A DNA stretch of 64,000 nt from Mannheimia indoligenes (GTDB lineage Bacteria > Pseudomonadota > Gammaproteobacteria > Enterobacterales > Pasteurellaceae), in contig NZ_JBAJJM010000008.1 in assembly GCF_036880405.1 (NCBI RefSeq), forward strand, positions 62,001-126,000. The letters run 5' to 3'. The position numbers and the translations under genes were made by a program. Positions 44,706 through 54,193 of the stretch are shown one piece after another (positions within the stretch are counted from its first letter, which is position 1; every line of letters starts with the position of its first letter). Under the pieces are notes generated by a model that was not told where the DNA came from, searched no databases, and saw only the letters and a program-made list of their open reading frames with translations.

Positions 44706-45635
44706 TTATGTGATTTGGTAAAGCCAGATAATTATCGGCATCGTAAACACACATAATAGAGTGGTAACTCCATAAATTGCACTCGCCTTTTTAGCATCTT
44801 GCCCGTAGGCAACCGCCATTTGTGTGATAGTGGCGGCGGAAGGGCTGATTGTAGCAAGAAAGGTAATCATCACAATGGTTTCGCCATTAATAACCCAGTT
44901 TTCAAAACCACATAATTTAATCACACCTAATAGAATCAGCGGAATAAAGATTAAACGCAGAAATGTAATCAAATAAATCCGTTTATCGGTAATAATTTCT
45001 TTAAATGGAATTGCGGCAATTAGCATACCTGCAACCAGCATTGATAAAGGTCCGATCATATTGCCTAAACCGGACAAGGTGCTGGCAATCGTTGTTGGTA
45101 ACTTAATATGCAAGAGGAATAACGCCATTCCCACAATAATGGCAAGAATATTGATATTTAAGATAATTTTTCTCAACGGTACACTACCTTTACCGCAGAT
45201 TAAAGCCCGTAAATGCGACCAAAACAGGACGCTTTGCACGACAATAAAAGCGGTGGAATAAATAACCCATTCAGGTCCCAAAAGAGAAGCTACAATTGGA
45301 ATAATTAAATTTCCTGAATTGGAATAAATGGTTGTGGCTTGTTCAATATTATCTAATTTCGCACTTTTCTTGAGTATCCAGCCCAATAAAATCAACAATG
45401 CACTGAAAATGATTGAGATAACAAAGGCAAGATATAAACCATTAAGCGTTTCGGTGGTGTAATCGACTTGAAAGGCTGTTATCAGCATTGCCGGGCTAAT
45501 AATATAAAGCCCGATAATTGAAATTGGATAACTTTGTTCTGAAGTTAAAAGTTTCGTTTTTACAATAACGTAGCCTAACAGAACCATTAAGGTAAGTTGT
45601 AAAATTTTGTCTGCTAATAAAAGTGCGATATCCAT
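44706..45635 (-). CDS. AEC-family (auxin efflux carrier-type) permease
   Basis: The 309-residue, ten-segment hydrophobic protein belongs to the AEC family; bacterial members include malonate and other organic-acid carriers. Blocks such as GLYIISPAMLITAF, TIYSNSGNLIIPIVASLLG (with the conserved Asn-Gly-Asn region) and ATISPSAATITQMAVAYGQDA are typical of both halves. It starts 2 bases after the fdhD stop on the same strand, so it is almost certainly cotranscribed with fdhD. This hints at, but does not prove, transport of formate or a related acid. Confidence 0.8.
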   Translation of the reverse strand: MDIALLLADKILQLTLMVLLGYVIVKTKLLTSEQSYPISIIGLYIISPAMLITAFQVDYTTETLNGLYLAFVISIIFSALLILLGWILKKSAKLDNIEQATTIYSNSGNLIIPIVASLLGPEWVIYSTAFIVVQSVLFWSHLRALICGKGSVPLRKIILNINILAIIVGMALFLLHIKLPTTIASTLSGLGNMIGPLSMLVAGMLIAAIPFKEIITDKRIYLITFLRLIFIPLILLGVIKLCGFENWVINGETIVMITFLATISPSAATITQMAVAYGQDAKKASAIYGVTTLLCVFTMPIIIWLYQIT

Positions 45636-45637
45636 TG

Positions 45638-46459
45638 CTATTTAAGAGATAATCTCTCTTCTCCCGAATAAATGGTGGCTTTTCCTTTGCGAACAAATGC
45701 CAATAATGTGAATTGATTATCACGAGCCATTTTTGCCGCCATTTCGGTTGTAGCTGAAATAGCACATAACATTTCAATTCCAACTGCTAGGCATTTTTGC
45801 ACCATTTCAAAACTGGCTCGGCTGGTAACAAAGACAAAACCATTTGGAAAGCCTGCTTTAGCATACCAGCCAATCAATTTATCTAATGCTACGTGCCGCC
45901 CCACATCTTCCCGAATGGCAAGTAATTCCCCCTCCACACTGAAAAAGGCAGCTGCGTGGCTTGCACCTGTTTTTTGCGATAATGTTTGTGCGTTTTCCAG
46001 CTGCTCTAAACAACTTTCTAAAATAAGCGGATTAACACCTTGCAAGCGGTTATTTTTTTTAACAATTTTGCAACTTTGATTGACTTGTTCTAACTGCTCT
46101 ACGCCACAAATGCCACATCCTGTTCTGCCTGCCATTGAACGGCGTTTATCTTTTAATTGCACAAATTGTCGGGTAGAAATTTCAAGTTGAATCTCCACAC
46201 CATTTTCTTGCTCAATAATATCTAGCCCGTATAATTCTTGCGGAGAATTCAAAATCCCTTCCGCTAAGGAAAAACCGAGTGCAAAGTCTGCTAAATCCGA
46301 AGGGGTTGTCATCATCACCGTATGAGAAATGCCATTATAAACTAAAGCAACAGGCACTTCTGAAATCAAATTATCTTCACAATTTTGCTGTTTAAGCTCA
46401 GTTGTTGAGAATAATAATTTTTTGGCATCTATTTTTGTGATCTTATTCACAATATTCAT
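45638..46459 (-). CDS. fdhD: Formate dehydrogenase sulfurtransferase FdhD
   Basis: FdhD transfers sulfur from IscS to the molybdenum cofactor of formate dehydrogenase. The start at 46459 (273 residues) is chosen because the E. coli protein is 277 long and a further in-frame ATG at 46507 would sit on the FNR-like site. Motifs: EVPVALVYNGISHTVMM, ADFALGFSLAEGI, AGRTGCGICGVEQL with the sulfur-carrying cysteines, REDVGRHVALDKLIGW and VTSRASFEMVQK. It is divergent from fdxG and coupled to the AEC permease gene. Confidence 0.94.
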   Translation of the reverse strand: MNIVNKITKIDAKKLLFSTTELKQQNCEDNLISEVPVALVYNGISHTVMMTTPSDLADFALGFSLAEGILNSPQELYGLDIIEQENGVEIQLEISTRQFVQLKDKRRSMAGRTGCGICGVEQLEQVNQSCKIVKKNNRLQGVNPLILESCLEQLENAQTLSQKTGASHAAAFFSVEGELLAIREDVGRHVALDKLIGWYAKAGFPNGFVFVTSRASFEMVQKCLAVGIEMLCAISATTEMAAKMARDNQFTLLAFVRKGKATIYSGEERLSLK

Positions 46460-46521
46460 CTCTTCTATGCTTAAAAAGTGGTTTATTTTGTTAAAAAGTT
46501 GTATCATATCGGCACTTAAAT

Positions 46522-46546
46522 TTGGTTTAAATCAAATTAATTTGAT
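46522..46546. promoter_or_regulatory. FNR-like site and 16-base palindrome between fdhD and fdxG
   Basis: TTGGTTTAAATCAA (46522-46535) matches the FNR consensus TTGAT-N4-ATCAA at all but one base. It overlaps a perfect palindrome, ATCAAATTAATTTGAT (46531-46546). Anaerobic control of both transcripts is plausible for formate dehydrogenase. Site assignment is by eye only. Confidence 0.5.
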
Positions 46547-46688
46547 ATTTAACCTATTTACCGACAAAAGAGTATATTCATTTCCTTTTATTAAGAGGAA
46601 AATGATACACCTCTTCGATCAATTTATTAACTTAATTTTTTGATCAACTTTACTTTTATTTACCACATTATGTGATTTTGGAGTGATT

Positions 46689-49600
46689 ATGCAGATCTCA
46701 AGACGTAAGTTCTTTAAGGTCTGTGCAGGTGGTATGGCGGGTACTTCTGCTGCAATGTTGGGCTTTGCCCCAACGGCAGCATTAGCCGCCCCTCGCGAGT
46801 ATAAGCTCTTAAGAGCGAAAGAAACTCGCCAAACCTGTACTTACTGTGCTGTAGGCTGTGGAATGATTATGTACAGCTTAGGCGGCGAAGCAATGAATAG
46901 CAAAGGGAAGCTTATTCATATTGAAGGCGACTCTGACCATCCAGTAAGCCGTGGGGCATTATGTCCGAAAGGTGCCGGAGCATTAGACTATGTAAATAGT
47001 GATCGCCGTGTACATTATCCGGAGGTGCGTGAGCCGGGTTCAAGTGAATGGAAACGCATTTCTTGGCACGAAGCTGTGGAACGTATTTCTCGCCATATTA
47101 AAGATGACCGTGATGCAAACTTCATTGAAAAAAATGCAGAAGGTACACCAGTTAATCACTGGCTAACCGCTGGTTTCTTGGCAGGTTCTGCGTGTAGTAA
47201 CGAAACAGGTATCATCACGCAAAAATGGATTCGTTCTCTCGGTATGGTATTTACCGACAACCAAGCGAGTATCTGACACGGACCAACGGTAGCAAGTCTT
47301 GCTCCATCATTTGGTCGCGGTGCGATGACCAACCACTGGGTTGATATTAAGAACGCTGATCTCGTTATCGTAATGGGCGGTAATGCCGCTGAAGCTCACC
47401 CTGTCGGTTTCCGCTGGGCAATTGAAGCGAAAAAACAAAACGGTGCTAAGTTAATGGTGGTAGATCCACGCTTTAACCGTAGTGCTGCAGTTTCTGACAT
47501 CTATATGCCAATCCGTCCGGGTACGGATATTGCATTCTTATTAGGTGCGGTAAACTATTTGCTGAAAAACGATAAAATTCAGCACGAATATGTTAAACAC
47601 TATACCAATGCGACTTTCTTAGTACACGAAGGCTTTAAATTTGAAGACGGTTTATTCACCGGCTACGATGAAGCAACCCGTACTTATAAAGATAGATCGA
47701 CTTGGGCATATCAAATGGATGAAGAAGGCAATCCGAAACGGGATATGACTCTTCAAGATCCTCGCTGTGTACTAAATATGTTACGTGAACACGTTTCTCG
47801 CTATACGCCTGAAATGGTTGAACGTATTACAGGTACTCCACAAAAAGACTTCTTGATTTTCTGTGAAGAGATTGCAAAAACCTCTGCACCGGATAAAGCT
47901 GCGACTTTCCTTTATGCGTTAGGTTGGACTCAACACACCGTTGGTGCACAAAACATTCGCTCAATGGCAATTATCCAGTTACTGTGCGGTAACATCGGTG
48001 TTGCAGGCGGTGGTGTAAATGCGTTACGTGGACACTCAAATGTACAAGGTATTACCGACTTAGGTTTATTCCCTGCACGTCTTCCAGCGTACTTACCATT
48101 ACCAAGCGAAACAGATGTTTCATTAGAAGCATTCTTAACGCGTATTACGCCAAAAACAATGGGTGCAGGTCAAACCAACTATTGGGCAAATACACCGAAG
48201 TTCTTCATCAGTATGATGAAATCGTTCTATGGCGATAAAGCAACTGCGGAAAACGAGTTTGGTTTCCACTATCTGCCGAAACTACAAAAAGGTGGTATCG
48301 ACCACTTCCGTTTCATTGAACAGATGTATGAAGGTAAAATCAACGGTTACTTCTGTCAAGGTATGAACCCGATTGCCTCTTACCCGAACTCACAGAAAAT
48401 TATCAAAGCATTAAGCAACTTGAAATATTTAGTTATTTTTGACCCGCTTGTAACCGATACTTCTGAGTTCTGGAAAAATCACGGCGAGTTCAATAATGTA
48501 AATTCTGCGGAAATCCAAACGGAAGTGTTCCGTTTACCAACAACTTGTTTCGCAGAAGAAGATGGTTCTATTGCAAACTCAGGTCGTTGGTTACAATGGC
48601 ACTGGAAAGCGGCTGATGCTCCACACGAAGCAAAACCGGATATTGATATCTTATCTGAAATTCGTGCTGAATTAATCCATCTTTACCATAAAGAAGGTGG
48701 TAAAGCACCGGTCGAGCCATTAGAAGCAATGACTTGGAATTACGCAAATCCGCTTGAGCCAAAAGCAGAAGAAATTGCGAAAGAAAATAACGGTTATGCG
48801 TTAGAAGATGTGAAAGATGCAGATGGCAATATTCTTGTCAAGAAAGGCGAATTACTTTCAAGTTTCGGTCAAATGCGTGATGATGGTACAACCTCTGGTG
48901 CGTGCTGGATCTATACAGGTCAATGGACACAAAAAGGTAACCAAATGGCTAACCGTGATAACTCAGACCCATCAGGCTTGGGTAACACCTTAGGTTGGGC
49001 ATTTGCGTGGCCGGCAAACCGCCGTATTCTATATAACCGTGCATCAGCGGATTTAAGTGGTAAGCCTTGGAATCCAAAACGCCAATTAGTGAAATGGAAC
49101 GGTAAAAACTGGAACTACATTGATGTGGCTGACTTCGGTACAGCACCACCAAATGCACCAACAATGCCATTTATTATGCAACCAGAAGGTGTATCAGGCT
49201 TGTTTGTGCGTGAACGTATGATTGATGGTGCATTCCCGGAACACTACGAGCCGTTAGAAACACCAATCGGTACTAACCCGTTACATCCTAATGTAATTTA
49301 CAGCCCGGTTGCTCGTATTTTACCAACGGATAAAGCGGATTTAGGTACAAGTGATGAGTTCCCATATGTAGGTACAACTTACCGCTTAACCGAGCACTTC
49401 CACTATTGGACGAAGAACTCAATGATCAACGTTATCGCTCAACCGGAGCAATTTGTTGAAATCGGCGAGAAATTAGCTGAAGAGAGAGGCATTAAAAACG
49501 GTGATAAAGTGCGTGTTTGGTCTAAACGTGGTGAAATTAAAGCTGTTGCAGTAGTAACGAAACGTATTCGCTCATTAGTGTCTGACGGTAAGCCAATCCA

Positions 49601-49757
49601 CACTATCGGCATTCCGATTCACTGGGGATTTGCAGCAACTACCGGTGCGAAAAAAGGTTATTTTGCAAATAACTTAACCGTACGTTCAGGCGACCCGAGC
49701 TCTAATACGCCAGAGTCTAAATGTATGTTGTTAAACATTGAGAGAATTGGAGGCTAA
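46689..49757 (+). CDS. fdxG: Formate dehydrogenase-N/O type alpha subunit, selenocysteine-containing
   Basis: FdxG oxidises formate at a Mo-bis-MGD centre in the periplasm and passes electrons to FdxH and FdxI. GGAG ends 5 bases before the ATG. The N-terminus MQISRRKFFKV is a Tat signal. A [4Fe-4S] site reads CTYCAVGCGM...CPKG. The frame contains TGA at 47274-47276 as codon 196, read as selenocysteine; the flanks NQASI-Sec-HGPTVASLAP match E. coli FdnG, whose Sec is also residue 196. With readthrough the protein is 1022 residues. A SECIS-like hairpin follows the TGA. Translation needs SelA, SelB, SelC and SelD from elsewhere in the genome. Confidence 0.96.
47274..47310 (+). promoter_or_regulatory. 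In-frame UGA and bacterial SECIS element of fdxG
   Basis: The TGA at 47274-47276 is followed by a conserved leader and a small hairpin, GCAAGTCTTGC (47292-47302; GCA-AGTCT-TGC), with the apical loop GTCT that SelB recognises in E. coli fdnG/fdhF messages. This supports selenocysteine insertion over a nonsense mutation. Confidence 0.85.
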
Positions 49758-49759
49758 AA

Positions 49760-50671
49760 ATGGGTGTAGTTCAATCTCAAAACATTATTAAGATCTCCGC
49801 AACCTCTGATTTAACACCTGCACCGCAGGCTCGTTCGCACCAAGTAGAAGTGGCAAAATTAATTGATGTAACTACTTGTATCGGCTGTAAGGCTTGTCAG
49901 GTAGGTTGTTCAGAGTGGAATGATATCCGCTCTGATGTCAATGCTGCTTGTGTTGGTGTTTACGATAACCCTGCTGATCTGAATGCAAAAGCGTGGACGG
50001 TAATGCGATTCAACGAAGTTGAAGAAAATGACCGCTTAGAATGGTTAATCCGTAAAGACGGCTGTATGCACTGTACCGAACCGGGCTGCTTAAAAGCCTG
50101 CCCGGCTCCAGGTGCAATTATTCAATACGCCAACGGTATTGTGGATTTTCAATCTGATAAATGTATCGGTTGTGGTTACTGTATCGCAGGTTGTCCATTC
50201 AACATTCCACGTATGAACCCGGAAGATAATCGCGTTTACAAATGTACATTATGCGTGGATCGTGTAACGGTAGGTCAAGAGCCGGCTTGTGTGAAAACTT
50301 GCCCAACAGGTGCAATTCGCTTCGGTAGCAAAGAACAAATGAAGTTCTATGCGGAACAACGTATTGCGGACCTCAAAGCTCGTGGTTATGAAAATGCAGG
50401 TCTTTATGACCCTGAAGGTGTGGGTGGCACACACGTTATGTATGTATTACATCACGCAGATAAACCGGAACTTTATTCAGGTTTACCAAAAGATCCGAAA
50501 ATTGACACCACAGTTACGCTATGGAAAGACATCTTAAAACCGGTTGCAGCCGTTGCATTAGGTGGCTTAGCATTAGCTGAAGTAGCACACTATGTAACCG
50601 TTGGTCCAAACGTTGAGGAAGATGTTGAAGATCACCACCACGATATTAGAGAAGGAGATAGACATGAGTAA
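49760..50671 (+). CDS. fdxH: Formate dehydrogenase iron-sulfur subunit FdxH
   Basis: FdxH carries four [4Fe-4S] clusters from the alpha subunit to the cytochrome b subunit. The 303-residue protein shows the four cysteine motifs in order: CIGCKACQVGC, CMHCTEPGCLKAC, CIGCGYCIAGC and CTLCVDR...CVKTC. A C-terminal membrane helix (about 255-280, ILKPVAAVALGGLALAEVAHY) anchors it. The ATG follows the fdxG stop by 2 bases. It overlaps fdxI by 8 bases, so translation is coupled. Confidence 0.96.
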   Translation: MGVVQSQNIIKISATSDLTPAPQARSHQVEVAKLIDVTTCIGCKACQVGCSEWNDIRSDVNAACVGVYDNPADLNAKAWTVMRFNEVEENDRLEWLIRKDGCMHCTEPGCLKACPAPGAIIQYANGIVDFQSDKCIGCGYCIAGCPFNIPRMNPEDNRVYKCTLCVDRVTVGQEPACVKTCPTGAIRFGSKEQMKFYAEQRIADLKARGYENAGLYDPEGVGGTHVMYVLHHADKPELYSGLPKDPKIDTTVTLWKDILKPVAAVALGGLALAEVAHYVTVGPNVEEDVEDHHHDIREGDRHE

Positions 50672-51344
50672 GCCATTTATCGTTACGAATGATACCAAAA
50701 TCGTTCGTCATAAGCCGTTAGCTCGTGTTAGCCACTGGTTTCTCGTTATTTCATTTTTTATGACGATGTTTACCGGTGTAGCATTCTTCTTTCCTGATTT
50801 TGCTTGGCTAACAGAGATCTTAGGTACACCACAAATTGCTCGTGCGGTACACCCTTTCACAGGGATCATTATGTTCATTGCATTTAGCATTGTTGCATTA
50901 ATGTACTGGCATCATAATATTCCTGAGAAAAACGATATTCGCTGGGCAAAAGGTATTGTTGAGGTGTTAAAAGGTAATGAACACGCGGTTGCCGATAACG
51001 GCAAATATAATCTAGGTCAGAAATTACTCTTCTGGACATTGATTATTGCAATGTTTACCCTTTTAATTACGGGAATTATTATGTGGAGACAATTCTTCTC
51101 AGCATATTTCTCAATTCCTGTAATTAGAATTGCGATTTTACTTCACTCTACAATGGCATTTATGTTATTTACCGGTATCTTAGTGCATATCTATATGGCA
51201 TTCTGGGTAAAAGGCTCAATCAGAGGTATGGTTGAAGGCTGGGTAACGGTTCGCTGGGCGAAAAAGCACCACCCAAGATGGTATCGTGAAGAAGTGTTAC
51301 CTGAAATCGAAAAACACGTTAAAAAAGATAACACTATCCAATAA
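50664..51344 (+). CDS. fdxI: Formate dehydrogenase cytochrome b556 subunit FdxI
   Basis: FdxI is the four-helix membrane diheme cytochrome that delivers electrons from formate to quinone. The ATG at 50664 is preceded by GAAGGAG and gives MSKPFIVTNDTKIVRHKPLARVSHW; this start yields 226 residues. Histidines for heme lie in ARVSHW, AVHPFTG and ILLHSTMAFMLFTGILVHIYMAFW. It overlaps the fdxH stop. A terminator-like hairpin follows before fdhE. Confidence 0.94.
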   Translation: MSKPFIVTNDTKIVRHKPLARVSHWFLVISFFMTMFTGVAFFFPDFAWLTEILGTPQIARAVHPFTGIIMFIAFSIVALMYWHHNIPEKNDIRWAKGIVEVLKGNEHAVADNGKYNLGQKLLFWTLIIAMFTLLITGIIMWRQFFSAYFSIPVIRIAILLHSTMAFMLFTGILVHIYMAFWVKGSIRGMVEGWVTVRWAKKHHPRWYREEVLPEIEKHVKKDNTIQ

Positions 51345-51350
51345 TCACAC

Positions 51351-51380
51351 AAAGTGCGGAGAATTCCGCACTTTTATTTT
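51351..51380 (+). terminator. Terminator-like hairpin between fdxI and fdhE
   Basis: A perfect 10-bp stem (51351-51360 with 51365-51374) with a 4-base loop is followed by TATTTT. fdhE begins 30 bases later, so it may act as an attenuator that keeps the maturation factor below the structural subunits. Its arms read AAGTGCGGA, close to the H. influenzae uptake core. Confidence 0.7.
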
Positions 51381-51409
51381 ATGACTATGTTATATAACTT
51401 AGGAAAGTT

Positions 51410-52327
51410 ATGAGTATCAAAATTTTACAGCAAGATGAAATTCAACAAGTTGCAAGTTCATTCCAACAACCTGAATTACTTTTTGCTAACCCTAAAAATC
51501 TCTACTCTCGCCGTGCAAAGCGTTTACGCGAGTTAGCCAAAGAAAATCCGTTTGGCGATTATATGGAATTCTCCGCCAACTTAGTGGATATTCAGCTGGA
51601 ATTATTAACTAGCAGACCAATTGCAAATTATTCGGAAAAAATAACCACTTGTGTAGAATTAACACAAGGCGATAAACCATTAAACAGCAAAAATTTCCAA
51701 CGTAGTGATGAGTGGCGAGAGCTATTATTCGCTATTATTGATAAATTCAAACCTTATGCTAATGACACCATACTCCCAACACTAGAATGGTTGGAAAAAG
51801 CCTCTGCTTCTGAGTTAGAGACCTTAGCAGATAATCTTTTAAATGAGCATTATGAACTTGTAGCAGCAGACAAGGCAGTATTTATTTGGGCTGCCCTTTC
51901 TCTGTATTGGGTACAATTAGCACAGCAGTTACCTCGTAATACGCGTGCTGAAGTGGGACATAAACATTTTTGCCCTGTTTGTAACTCCGCCCCTGTTACC
52001 AGCGTGATTCATTTTGGCGAAGCACAAGGTTTACGCTATTTACACTGCTCTTTATGTGAAAGTGAATGGCACGTAGTACGTTCAAAATGCACTAACTGCG
52101 ATGAAACAGGAAAGTTAGATTATTGGAGTTTAGACTCTGCTGAAGCAGCCGTAAAAGCAGAAAGCTGTGGAGATTGCCACTCTTACTTAAAAGTGCTTTA
52201 TCAAGATAAAGATTTTAATGTTGAGCCTGTAGCGGACGATTTAGCCAGCCTGTTTTTAGATTCTGAAATGGAACAAAAAGGCTTATCGAGAAGCGGTGTA
52301 AATCCATTCTTATTTCAAGGCGAGTAA
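51410..52327 (+). CDS. fdhE: Formate dehydrogenase accessory protein FdhE
   Basis: FdhE is a cytoplasmic rubredoxin-like factor needed for assembly of respiratory formate dehydrogenases. The 305-residue length is normal. The metal-binding Cys pairs are visible: HFCPVCNSAPV, HCSLCESEWHVV, SKCTNCDETG and ESCGDCHSYLK. AGGAAAG lies before the ATG. It is the last gene of the formate cluster and ends at a bidirectional hairpin. Confidence 0.94.
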   Translation: MSIKILQQDEIQQVASSFQQPELLFANPKNLYSRRAKRLRELAKENPFGDYMEFSANLVDIQLELLTSRPIANYSEKITTCVELTQGDKPLNSKNFQRSDEWRELLFAIIDKFKPYANDTILPTLEWLEKASASELETLADNLLNEHYELVAADKAVFIWAALSLYWVQLAQQLPRNTRAEVGHKHFCPVCNSAPVTSVIHFGEAQGLRYLHCSLCESEWHVVRSKCTNCDETGKLDYWSLDSAEAAVKAESCGDCHSYLKVLYQDKDFNVEPVADDLASLFLDSEMEQKGLSRSGVNPFLFQGE

Positions 52328-52330
52328 CTA

Positions 52331-52356
52331 AAAAACGGAGCATAAGCTCCGTTTTT
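52331..52356. terminator. Bidirectional terminator between fdhE and the small secreted-protein gene
   Basis: A perfect 11-bp stem (52331-52341 with 52346-52356) with a 4-base loop begins with five As and ends with five Ts, so it can serve both strands. It overlaps the last two bases of the leftward gene. Confidence 0.85.
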
Positions 52357-52684
52357 ATCTTGGTCGGGAAATTCTCTTACTTTCGCAGCGGTTTTCAATC
52401 ACATCTCTATCTGACATAAACGCATATCGGCATTGAGATTTATAGTACTGTACTTCGGCTCTATCAAGAATTCGTTGAGCACCGACACGTAACTCCTCCA
52501 TAGAAAAACTACTTACTTCCTCATCTTTTGGAGGTGCTTTTAGTACTCTACGTTCCGAAATTTTAAATGCCGGTTTATTGTCTTGTTGTTTAGAACTATT
52601 TACATTGGTTTTATGACTGATTTGAGCGTGAGCACTTCCAATCATAAACAAACATAAAGCTACTAAACTAAGAGATGCCTTCAT
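52355..52684 (-). CDS. Small secreted protein of unknown function
   Basis: I do not recognise this 109-residue protein. It has a clear signal peptide (MKASLSLVALCLFMIGSAHA) cut near AHA-Q, so it should be periplasmic. The mature part is basic and polar, with two cysteines (YKSQCRYAFMSD and NRCESKR) that could form one disulfide, and a helical segment FSMEELRVGAQRILDRAEVQYYK. GGGAA precedes the ATG. It lies downstream of gor on the same strand with a 58-base gap, so it may be cotranscribed with gor. Confidence 0.65.
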   Translation of the reverse strand: MKASLSLVALCLFMIGSAHAQISHKTNVNSSKQQDNKPAFKISERRVLKAPPKDEEVSSFSMEELRVGAQRILDRAEVQYYKSQCRYAFMSDRDVIENRCESKRISRPR

Positions 52685-52742
52685 ATGTTCCCTAAAAATT
52701 TATTAGAAAATATTTCCTATTCATCGTCATATTCTATTATAT

Positions 52743-54113
52743 TTATCGCATTGTTACAAATTCTTCTGAACCTGTTGGGTGAATAGCAACGGTATTGTCA
52801 AAATCCGCCTTTGTTGCCCCCATTTTGATTGCAACAGCAAATCCTTGAATCATCTCATCAACACCAAAACCAATGCCGTGTAACCCAACGATTTTTTCTT
52901 CTTTACCGACACACACCAATTTCATTCGGCAAGGCTGACGATGCTGAGTAATCGCCGTGTACATTGCGGTAAAAGAAGATTTATAGACTTTTACATTATC
53001 CTTGCCATATTGCTCAATGGCTTGTGGCTCAGTTAAACCAATTGCCCCAATAGGTGGGTGGCTAAATACTACTGTTGGCACTAAGTTATAGTCTAAGTGC
53101 TCGTTTGGTTTGTTGTTGAATAAACGCTCTGATAATCGGCGACCCGCAGCAACCGCAACAGGAGTTAATTCAATACCACCTTCAATAATATCACCCACTG
53201 CGTAAATATTTGACACATTAGTATTTTGGAATTTATCAACTTTGATAAAACCACGTTCGTTTGTTTGAACGCCTGTTACGTCCAAATTAATCACATCGGT
53301 TGCAGGCTCACGACCAATTGCCCAAACTAAGGTTTCAATAGTAGTTTCACGGCCGTCTTCTAAAATTAAAGTCAGTGTTCCATCTTGGTTTTTTGTTACT
53401 TTTTGTGGAATAGCTTGGGTATGTAGCTCAATACCATCTTGAGCTAATACTTCGAGCAAAGTTTCCACAATCAGCGGATCTTGCTGACGCAACGGTGCGT
53501 GCTGGCGAACAAACAAATGCGTTTTTACCCCTAAGCTATTAAATACGCCGGCTAACTCAACCGCAATATAACCTGCTCCCACAATTGCCACCGATTTTGG
53601 CAACGCATCTAACGCAAATACACCATCTGAAGTAATGCCATACTCTGCCCCTTCTAAATCCGGAATAGTTGGGCGACCGCCTGTTGCAATTAAAATATGA
53701 TCAGCCGTTACTTCTTCTTTTGAACCATCTTCATAGCTTACTTCAACGGTTTTTTCATCTTTAAAGCGAGCAAAGCCATTTAACACATCAACATTATTTT
53801 TACTCAATACATTATTGTAGGAAGTGTGGATACGCTCAATATACGCTTGACGGCTTTCAACCAATTTTGCATAGTCAAAATGATTAACCGAGACATCAAA
53901 ACCATAATCAGGAGCATAACGATGAACTGCTTCTGCAATTTGAGCTCCATAAAACATCACTTTTTTCGGCACGCAGCCCACATTAACGCAAGTACCACCT
54001 AAATGCTTTGCTTCAATAATGGCACATTTCTGCCCATAACTTGCTGCTCGATTAATGGAGGCAATACCGCCACTACCACCACCAATTGCAATATAATCAT
54101 AGTGTTTTGCCAT
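52743..54113 (-). CDS. gor: Glutathione-disulfide reductase
   Basis: Gor keeps glutathione reduced using NADPH and FAD. The 456-residue protein starts with AIGGGSGGIASINRAASYG (FAD fold). The redox disulfide is GGTCVNVGCVPKKVM, and an NADPH fold reads VAIVGAGYIAVELAGV. The C-terminal active-site His-Glu pair is in IHPTGSEEF. The order nitroreductase - yqhA - gor - small secreted protein runs leftward. Confidence 0.97.
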   Translation of the reverse strand: MAKHYDYIAIGGGSGGIASINRAASYGQKCAIIEAKHLGGTCVNVGCVPKKVMFYGAQIAEAVHRYAPDYGFDVSVNHFDYAKLVESRQAYIERIHTSYNNVLSKNNVDVLNGFARFKDEKTVEVSYEDGSKEEVTADHILIATGGRPTIPDLEGAEYGITSDGVFALDALPKSVAIVGAGYIAVELAGVFNSLGVKTHLFVRQHAPLRQQDPLIVETLLEVLAQDGIELHTQAIPQKVTKNQDGTLTLILEDGRETTIETLVWAIGREPATDVINLDVTGVQTNERGFIKVDKFQNTNVSNIYAVGDIIEGGIELTPVAVAAGRRLSERLFNNKPNEHLDYNLVPTVVFSHPPIGAIGLTEPQAIEQYGKDNVKVYKSSFTAMYTAITQHRQPCRMKLVCVGKEEKIVGLHGIGFGVDEMIQGFAVAIKMGATKADFDNTVAIHPTGSEEFVTMR

Positions 54114-54193
54114 AAGTCACTTCCCATCAGTTTAAATAATAAAAGCGATTTTATTATAATCACTTTTGTCAAAAATGTATGCTGTCATCAATA

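Noticed and set aside
46460..46507. Longer FdhD start at 46507
   Set aside because: It lacks a ribosome site and would leave only 14 bases to the FNR-like site; the shorter form matches the family length.
47274..47276. Nonsense mutation making fdxG a pseudogene split in two
   Set aside because: The TGA aligns with the selenocysteine of FdnG, both flanks are conserved in frame, and a SECIS hairpin follows.
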